Shown: one piece after another, positions 56,861 through 64,000 of the stretch
How the letters are laid out: every line of letters starts with the position of its first letter
Numbering within the stretch: the stretch's first letter is position 1
Assembly (NCBI GenBank): GCA_958298945.1
Contig: OY282608.1
Span: forward strand, 79,532,806 to 79,596,805
Direction of reading: 5' to 3'
DNA: 64,000 nt
Source: Atherix ibis
Taxonomy: Eukaryota; Arthropoda; Insecta; Diptera; Athericidae
The notes under the pieces: model-generated
The model's input: the letters and a program-made list of their open reading frames with translations, nothing else
What the model was told of the DNA's origin: nothing
Database searches by the model: none
Program-made: the position numbers and the translations under genes

Positions 56861-59800
56861 AACCAACAAACCAACAAACGAGCAATTCAACAAACCAACA
56901 AACCACAAACCAACAAACCAACAAACCAACAAACCAACAAACCAACAAACCAACAAACCAACAAACGAACAAACCAACAAACGAACAAACCAACAAACAA
57001 ACAAACCAATAAACCAATAATCCAACAAACTAACAAAGCAACAAACCAACAAACCAACAAACTAACAAACCAAAAAACAAACAAACCAATAAACCATCAA
57101 ACTAACAAACCAAGAAACCAACAAACCACAAACCAACAAACCAATAAACCAACAAACCAACAAACCAACAAACGGACAATTCAACAAACTAACAAACCAA
57201 CAAACCAGCATACCAACAACCAACAAACCAACAAACGAGCAATTCAACAAACCAACAAACCACAAACCAACAAACCAACAAACCAAAAAACCAAAAAACC
57301 AACAAACCAACAAACCAACAAGCCAACAAACCAACAAACCAACAAACGAACAAACCAACAAACCAACAAACCAACAAACCAACAAACGAACAAACCAAAA
57401 AACCAAAAAACTAACAAATCAACAAACCAACAAACCAACAAACCAACAAACCAACAAACGAACAAACAAACAAAACAACAACCAACAAACCAACAAACGA
57501 GCAATTCAACAAACCAACAAACCACAAACCAACAAACCAACAAACCAACAAACCAACAAACCAACAAACCAACAAACCAACAAACCAACAAACCAACAAA
57601 CGAACAAACCAACAAACCAACAAACCAAGAAACAAATAAACCAACAAAAAAACAAACAAACAAACCAACAAACCAACAAACTAACAAACCAACAAACCAA
57701 CAAACCAACAAACCAACAAACCAACAAACCAACAAACGAACAAACCAACAAACAAACAAACCAATAAACCAATAATCCAACAAACTAACAAAGCAACAAA
57801 CCAACAAACCAACAAACTAACAAACCAACAAACAAACAAACCAATAAACCAACAAACTAACAAACCAAGAAACCAACAAACCAACAAACTAACAAACCAA
57901 CAAACCAATAAACCAACAAACCAACAAACCAACAAACGGACAATTCAACAAACTAACAAACCAACAAACCAGCAAACCAACAAACTAACAAACGAACAAA
58001 CCAACAAACCAACAATCCAACACCCCAACAAACCAACAAACCAACAAACCAACAAACCAAGAAACAAACAAACCAACAAACCGACAAACCAACAAACCAA
58101 CAAACCAACAAACCAACAAACCAACAAACCAACAAACGAACAAACAAACAAAACAACAACCAACAAACCAACAAACGAGCAATTCAACAAACCAACAAAC
58201 CACAAACCAACAAACCAACAAACCAACAAACCAACAAACCAACAAACCAACAAACCAACAAACGAACAAACCAACAAACGAACAAACCAACAAACAAACA
58301 AACCAATAAACCAATAATCCAACAAACTAACAAAGCAACAAACCAACAAACCAACAAACTAACAAACCAAAAAACAAACAAACCAATAAACCATCAAACT
58401 AACAAACCAAGAAACCAACAAACCACAAACCAACAAACCAATAAACCAACAAACCAACAAACCAACAAACGGACAATTCAACAAACTAACAAACCAACAA
58501 ACCAGCATACCAACAACCAACAAACCAACAAACGAGCAATTCAACAAACCAACAAACCACAAACCAACAAACCAACAAACCAAAAAACCAAAAAACCAAC
58601 AAACCAACAAACCAACAAGCCAACAAACCAACAAACCAACAAACGAACAAACCAACAAAACAACAAACCAACAAACCAACAAACGAACAAACCAAAAAAC
58701 CAAAAAACCAACAAATCAACAAACCAACAAACCAACAAACCAACAAACCAACAAACGAACAAACAAACAAAACAACAACCAACAAACCAACAAACGAGCA
58801 ATTCAACAAACCAACAAACAACAAACCAACAAACCAACAAACCAACAAACCAACAAACCAACAAACCAACAAACCAACAAACCAACAAACCAACAAACCA
58901 ACAAACCAACAAACCAACAAACCAACAAACCAACAAACCAACAAACGAACAAACGAACAAACGAACAAACCAACAAACCAACAAAACAAGAAACAAATAA
59001 ACCAACAAAAAAACTAACAAACAAACCAACAAACGAACAAACCACAACCCAACAAACCAACAAACGAACAAACCAACATACCAACAAACCAACAAACCAA
59101 CAAATGAACAAACGAACAAACGAACAAACCAACAAACCAACAAACCAACAAACCAACAAACCAACAAACTAACAAACAAACAAACCAACAAACCAACAAA
59201 CCAACAAACCAACAAACCAACAAACGAACAAACCAACAAACGAACAAACCAACAAACAAACAAACCAATAAACCAATAATCCAACAAACTAACAAAGCAA
59301 CAAACCAACAAACCAACAAACTAACAAACCAAAAAACAAACAAACCAATAAACCATCAAACTAACAAACCAAGAAACCAACAAACCAACAAACCAACAAA
59401 CCAATAAACCAACAAACCAACAAACCAACAAACGGACAATTCAACAACCTAACAAACCAACAAACCAGCATACCAACAACCAACAAACCAACAAACGAGC
59501 AATTCAACAAACCAACAAACCACAAACCAACAAACCAACAAACCAACAAACCAACAAACCAACAAACCAACAAACCAACAAACCAACAAACCAACAAACC
59601 AACAAACGAACAAACCAACAAACCAACAAACAAATAAACCAACAAAAAACAAACCAACAAACGAACAAACCTAAAAACCAAAAAACCAACAAACCAACAA
59701 ACCAACAAACGAACAAACCACAACCCAACAAACCAACAAACGAACAAACCAACATACCAACAAACCAACAAACCAACAAATGAACAAACGAACAAACGAA

Positions 59801-62800
59801 CAAACCAACAAACCAACAAACCAACAAACCAACAAACCAACAAACTAACAAACAAACAAACCAACAAACCAACAAACCAGTAAACCAATAAACCAACAAA
59901 CCAGCAAACCAACAAACCAAAAAACGAGAACAAACTAACAAACAAACAAACCAAAAAACGAACAAACCAACAAACCAACAAACCAACAAACCAACAAACC
60001 AACAAACCAACTAACCAACAAACCAATACACCAACAAACCAACAAACCAACAAACCAACAAACCAACAAACCAACAAACCCACAAACCAACAAACCAACA
60101 AGCCAACAAACCAACAAACAAACAAAAGAACAAACCAACAAACCAACAAACCAACAAACCAACAAACGAACAAACCAAAAAACCAACAAACCAACAAACC
60201 AACAAACGAACAAACCACCACCCAACAAACCAACAAACCAACAAACCAACAAACCAACTAACCAACAAACCAATACACCAACAAACCAACAAACCGACAA
60301 ACCAACAAACCAACAAACCAACAAACCAACAAACCAACAAATCAACAAACCAACAAGCCAACAAACCAACAAACCAACAAACCAACAAACGAACAAACCA
60401 ACAAACCAACAAACCAACAAACCAACAAACGAACAATTCAACAAACCAACAAACCAACAAACCAACAAGCCAACAAACCAACAAACTAACAAACCAACAA
60501 ACGAACAAACCAACAACCCAACAAACCAACAAACCAACAAACCAACAAACCAACAAACCAACAAACCAACAACCGAACAAACCAACAAACCAACAAACCA
60601 ACAAGCGAACATACCAAAAAAACTAACAAACCAAGAAACCAACAAACCAACAAACCAACAAACCAACAAACCAACAAACCAACAAACCAACGAACCAACA
60701 AACTAATAAACAAACAAACTAACGAACCAACAAACCAACAAACCAACGAACCAACAAACCAACAAACCAACAAACGAACAAACCAACAAACCAACAAACC
60801 AACAAACCAACAAACCAACAAACCAACAAACCAACAAACCAACAAACCAACAAACAAACAAACCAACAAACCAACAAACTAACAAACCAACAAACCAACA
60901 AACCAACAAACCAACCAACCAACAAACCAACGAACGAATAAACCAAAAAACCAACAAACGAACAAACGAACAAACGAACAAACCAACAGACCAACAAACC
61001 AACAAACCAACAAACCAACAAACCAACAAACCAACAAACCAACAAACCAAAAAACCAACAAACCAACAAACCAGCAAACCAACAAACCAACAAACGAGCA
61101 AACCAACAAACCAACATACCAACAAACAAACAAATCAACAAACGAACAAACCAATAAACCAACAAACCAACAAACCAACAAACGAACAAACCAACAAACT
61201 AAAAACGAACAAACCAACAAACCAACAAACTAACAAACCAACAAACAAATAAACCAATAAACCAACAAACCAACAAACCAAAAAACCAACAAACGAACAA
61301 ACCAACAAACCAACAATCCAACAAACCAACAAACCAACAAACCAACAAACCAACAAACCAACAAACTAACAAACAAACAAACCAACAAACCAATAGACGA
61401 ACAAATCAACAAACCAACAATCCAACAAACCAACAAACCAACAAACTAACAAACCAACAAACCAACAAACCAACAAACCAACAAACGAGCAAACCAACAA
61501 ACAAATAAACCAACAAACAACAAACCAACAATTCAACAAACCAACAACCGAACAAACCAACAAACCAACAAACAAACAAACAAACAAACCAAAAAAACTA
61601 ACAAACCAAGAAACCAACAAACCAACAAACCAACAAACCAACAAACCAACAAACCAACAAACAAACAAACCAACAAACCAACAAATAAATAAACAAACAA
61701 ACTAACAAACCAACAAACCAACAAACCAACTAACCAACAAACCAACAAACCAACAAACGAACAAACCAACAAACCAACAAACCAACAAACCAACAAGCCA
61801 GCAAACCAACAAACCAACAAACGAACAAACCAACAAACCAACAAACCAACAAACCAACAAACCAACAAACGAACAAACCAAAAAACCAAAAAACCAACAA
61901 ATCAACAAACCAACAAACCAACAAACCAACAAACCAACAAACGAACAAACAAACAAAACAACAACCAACAAACCAACAAACGAGCAATTCAACAAACCAA
62001 CAAACCACAAACCAACAAACCAACAAACCAACAAACCAACAAACCAACAAACCAACAAACCAACAAACCAACAAACCAACAAACCAACAAACCAACAAAC
62101 CAACAAACCAACAAACCAACAAACCAACAAACGAACAAACGAACAAACCAACAAACCAACAAAACAAGAAACAAATAAACCAACAAAAAGACAAACAAAC
62201 AAACCAACAAACCAACAAACCAACAAACCAACAAACCAACAAACTAACAAACCAACAAACCAACAAACCAACCAACCAACAAACCAACAAACCAACAAAC
62301 CAACAAACGAACAAACCAACAAAAGAACAAACCAACAAACCAGCAAACCAACAAATCAACAAACCAACAAACGAACAAACCAACAAACAAACAAACCAAT
62401 AAACCAACAAACTAACAAACCAAGAAACCAACAAACCAACAAACCAACAAACCAACAAACCAACAAACCAACAAACCAACAAACCAATAAACCAACAAAC
62501 CAACAAACCAACAAACCAACAAACCAACAAACGGACAATTCAACAAACTAACAAACCAACAAACCAGCAAACCAACAAACCAACAAACGAACAAACCAAT
62601 AAACCAACAATCCAACACCCCAACAAACCAACAAACCAACAAACCAACAAACCAACAAACAAACAAACCAACAAACCGACATACCAACAAACCAACAAAC
62701 CAACAAACCAACAAACGAACAAACAAACAAAACAACAACCAACAAACCAACAAACCAACAAACCAACAAACCAACAAACGAACAAACCAACAAACCAACA

Positions 62801-63779
62801 AACGAACAAACAAACAAAACAACAACCAACAAACCAACAAACGAGCAATTCAACAAACCAACAAACCACAAACCAACAAACGAACAAACCAACAAACCAA
62901 CAAACCAACAAACCAACAAACCAACAAACCAACAAACCAACAAACCAACAATCCAACAAACTAACAAAGCAACAAACCAACAAACCAACAAACTAACAAA
63001 CCAACAAACAAACAAACCAATAAACCAACAAACTAACAAACCAAGAAACCAACAAACCAACAAACCAACAAACCAACAAACCAACAAACCAACAAACCAA
63101 CAAACCAATAAACCAACAAAGCAACAAACCAACAAACCAACAAACCAACAAACGGACAATTCAACAAACTAACAAACCAACAAACCAGCAAACCAACAAA
63201 CCAACAAACGAACAAACCAACAAACCAACAATCCAACACCCCAACAAACCAACAAACCAACAAACCAACAAACCAACAAACAAACAAACCAACAAACCGA
63301 CATACCAACAAACCAACAAACCAACAAACCAACAAACGAACAAACAAACAAAACAACAACCAACAAACCAACAAACCAACAATCCAACAAACTAACAAAG
63401 CAACAAACCAACAAACCAACAAACTAACAAACCAACAAACAAACAAACCAAAAAACCAACAAATCAACAAACCAACAAACCAACAAACCAACAAACCAAC
63501 AAACGAACAAACAAACAAAACAACAACCAACAAACCAACAAACGAGCAATTCAACAAACCAACAAACCACAAACCAACAAACCAACAAACCAACAAACCG
63601 ACAAACCAACAAACCAACAAACCAACAAACCAACAAACCAACAAACCAACAAACCAACAAACCAACAAACCAACAAACCAACAAACCAACAAACGAACAA
63701 ACGAACAAACCAACAAACCAACAAAACAAGAAACAAATAAACCAACAAAAAGACAAACAAACAAACCAACAAACCAACA
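56861..63779. repeat. 6.9-kb tandem unit 2
   Basis: Second copy of the 6,919-bp unit, abutting the first with no spacer. It carries two compensating single-octamer length changes and five substitutions relative to unit 1. At 53,802/60,721 the diverged partner at 44,802 has T like unit 1, so the A here is probably the newer state even though it matches the octamer consensus better. Homology runs on for about 19 bases past 63,779 because both breakpoints lie in consensus octamers. Confidence 0.92.
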
Positions 63780-64000
63780 AACCAACAAACCAACAAACCA
63801 ACAAACTAACAAACCAACAAACCAACAAACCAACCAACCAACAAACCAACAAACCAACAAACCAACAAACGAACAAACCAACAAAAGAACAAACCAACAA
63901 ACCAGCAAACCAACAAACCAACAAACCAACAAACGAACAAACCAACAAACAAACAAACCAATAAACCAACAAACTAACAAACCAAGAAACCAACAAACCA
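63780..64000. repeat. Satellite continuing past the right window edge
   Basis: After the second 6.9-kb unit the array goes on without a third copy start: the expected GAGCAATTC does not appear. Instead there is CAAACTAAC followed by CAACCAACCAAC, the same order as near 55,321 and 62,241, then AAAAGAAC and CCAGCAAACC. The variant order over about 63,551-64,000 therefore resembles the interior of the 6.9-kb unit from about 55,070. No array end is visible. Confidence 0.8.

Larger units (their letters stand above)
1..64000. repeat. Octanucleotide satellite array, (AAACCAAC)n, whole window
   Basis: Every line of the window is a tandem run of AAACCAAC (+ strand) or GTTGGTTT (- strand) with point variants. 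The commonest variants change base 5 (AAACGAAC, AAACAAAC, AAACTAAC). Others are AAACCAGC, AAACGAGC, AAACCAAT, AAATTAAC and AAACCTAC. Rarer units of 7 or 9 bases shift the octamer phase, for example in CTAAAAACGAAC, CCACAACCCAAC and CCAAAAAAACC. Strand asymmetry is nearly total: A+C on +, G+T on -. The - strand has a GG pair every 8 bases. No unique sequence longer than a few tens of bases occurs, and neither edge of the array lies in the window. The unit matches no satellite or telomere repeat I can name. A eukaryotic heterochromatic location is inferred, not shown. Confidence 0.98.

Noticed and set aside
60961..60988. Three AAACGAAC units in a row as a protein-binding or regulatory cluster
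   Set aside because: The other 6.9-kb copy has two units here and similar runs occur near 22,345, 42,272 and 52,025. Simple octamer slippage accounts for it.
1..64000. Thr/Asn/Pro/Gln-rich frames on the + strand that resemble low-complexity mucin-like or glue proteins
   Set aside because: The + strand has almost no ATG (only a few ATGAAC variants, such as near 20,117 and 52,185), and the composition follows directly from AAACCAAC.
1..64000. Telomere tract made by telomerase (G/T-rich strand, short unit)
   Set aside because: Telomerase tracts are far more uniform and lack nested 0.3-20 kb higher-order repeats with shared variants. No chromosome end is visible. A subtelomeric location remains possible.
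1..64000. CRISPR array (regular short direct repeats)
   Set aside because: There are no unique spacers between repeats, the unit is 8 bases, and no cas-like gene is present.
1..64000. Triplex (H-DNA) forming tract
   Set aside because: The strands are A/C against G/T, not purine against pyrimidine, so mirror-repeat triplexes are not expected.

Overview
The whole 64 kb window is one uninterrupted, slightly degenerate satellite built on an 8-base unit. It reads AAACCAAC on the + strand and GTTGGTTT on the - strand, about 8,000 tandem copies. I find no gene, RNA gene, transposable element, CRISPR array, promoter or unique-sequence island. The + strand is almost pure A and C, and the few G and T bases come from a small set of recurring variant octamers such as AAACGAAC, AAACTAAC, AAACAAAC, AAACCAGC, AAACCAAT and AAATTAAC. 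Long open frames exist on the - strand, but they are a by-product. The consensus has no stop codon, and because 8 and 3 share no factor, all three frames read the same cyclic octapeptide LVCWFVGL.

No taxon can be read from this. A gene-free array of this length points to eukaryotic constitutive heterochromatin (pericentromere, subtelomere, sex chromosome or similar), assembled from long reads. That is inference, and an assembly artefact cannot be excluded.

The information lies in a hierarchy of higher-order repeats (HORs), visible because variant octamers recur in fixed order. From small to large: modules of about 0.28-0.32 kb pairing into about 0.6 kb (from 3 kb onward); a 1,169 + 1,511 = 2,680 bp composite repeat (5.3-10.6 kb); 1.30 kb and about 1.55 kb repeats (47-52 kb); a 6,919 bp direct tandem duplication (49,942-63,779); a diverged repeat at about 9.0 kb spacing (44.3-45.8 versus 53.3-54.8 kb); and a 19,927 bp direct tandem duplication (3,503-43,203) whose copies differ at only six positions that I found.

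Layout: 1-3,502 is a left segment of variant flavour 'A', rich in CTAAAAACGAAC and AAATTAAC. 3,503-23,429 is 20-kb unit 1, flavour A up to about 18.15 kb and then flavour 'B', marked by CGGACAATTCAAC, AAAGCAAC and AATACACC. 23,430-43,203 is 20-kb unit 2 with the same A-then-B order. 43,204-49,941 is flavour B with about 1.55 kb repeats, marked by GAGCAATTCAAC. 49,942-56,860 and 56,861-63,779 are the two 6.9-kb units. 63,780-64,000 continues the array past the window edge. Nothing marks an array boundary at either end, so the satellite extends beyond the window on both sides.
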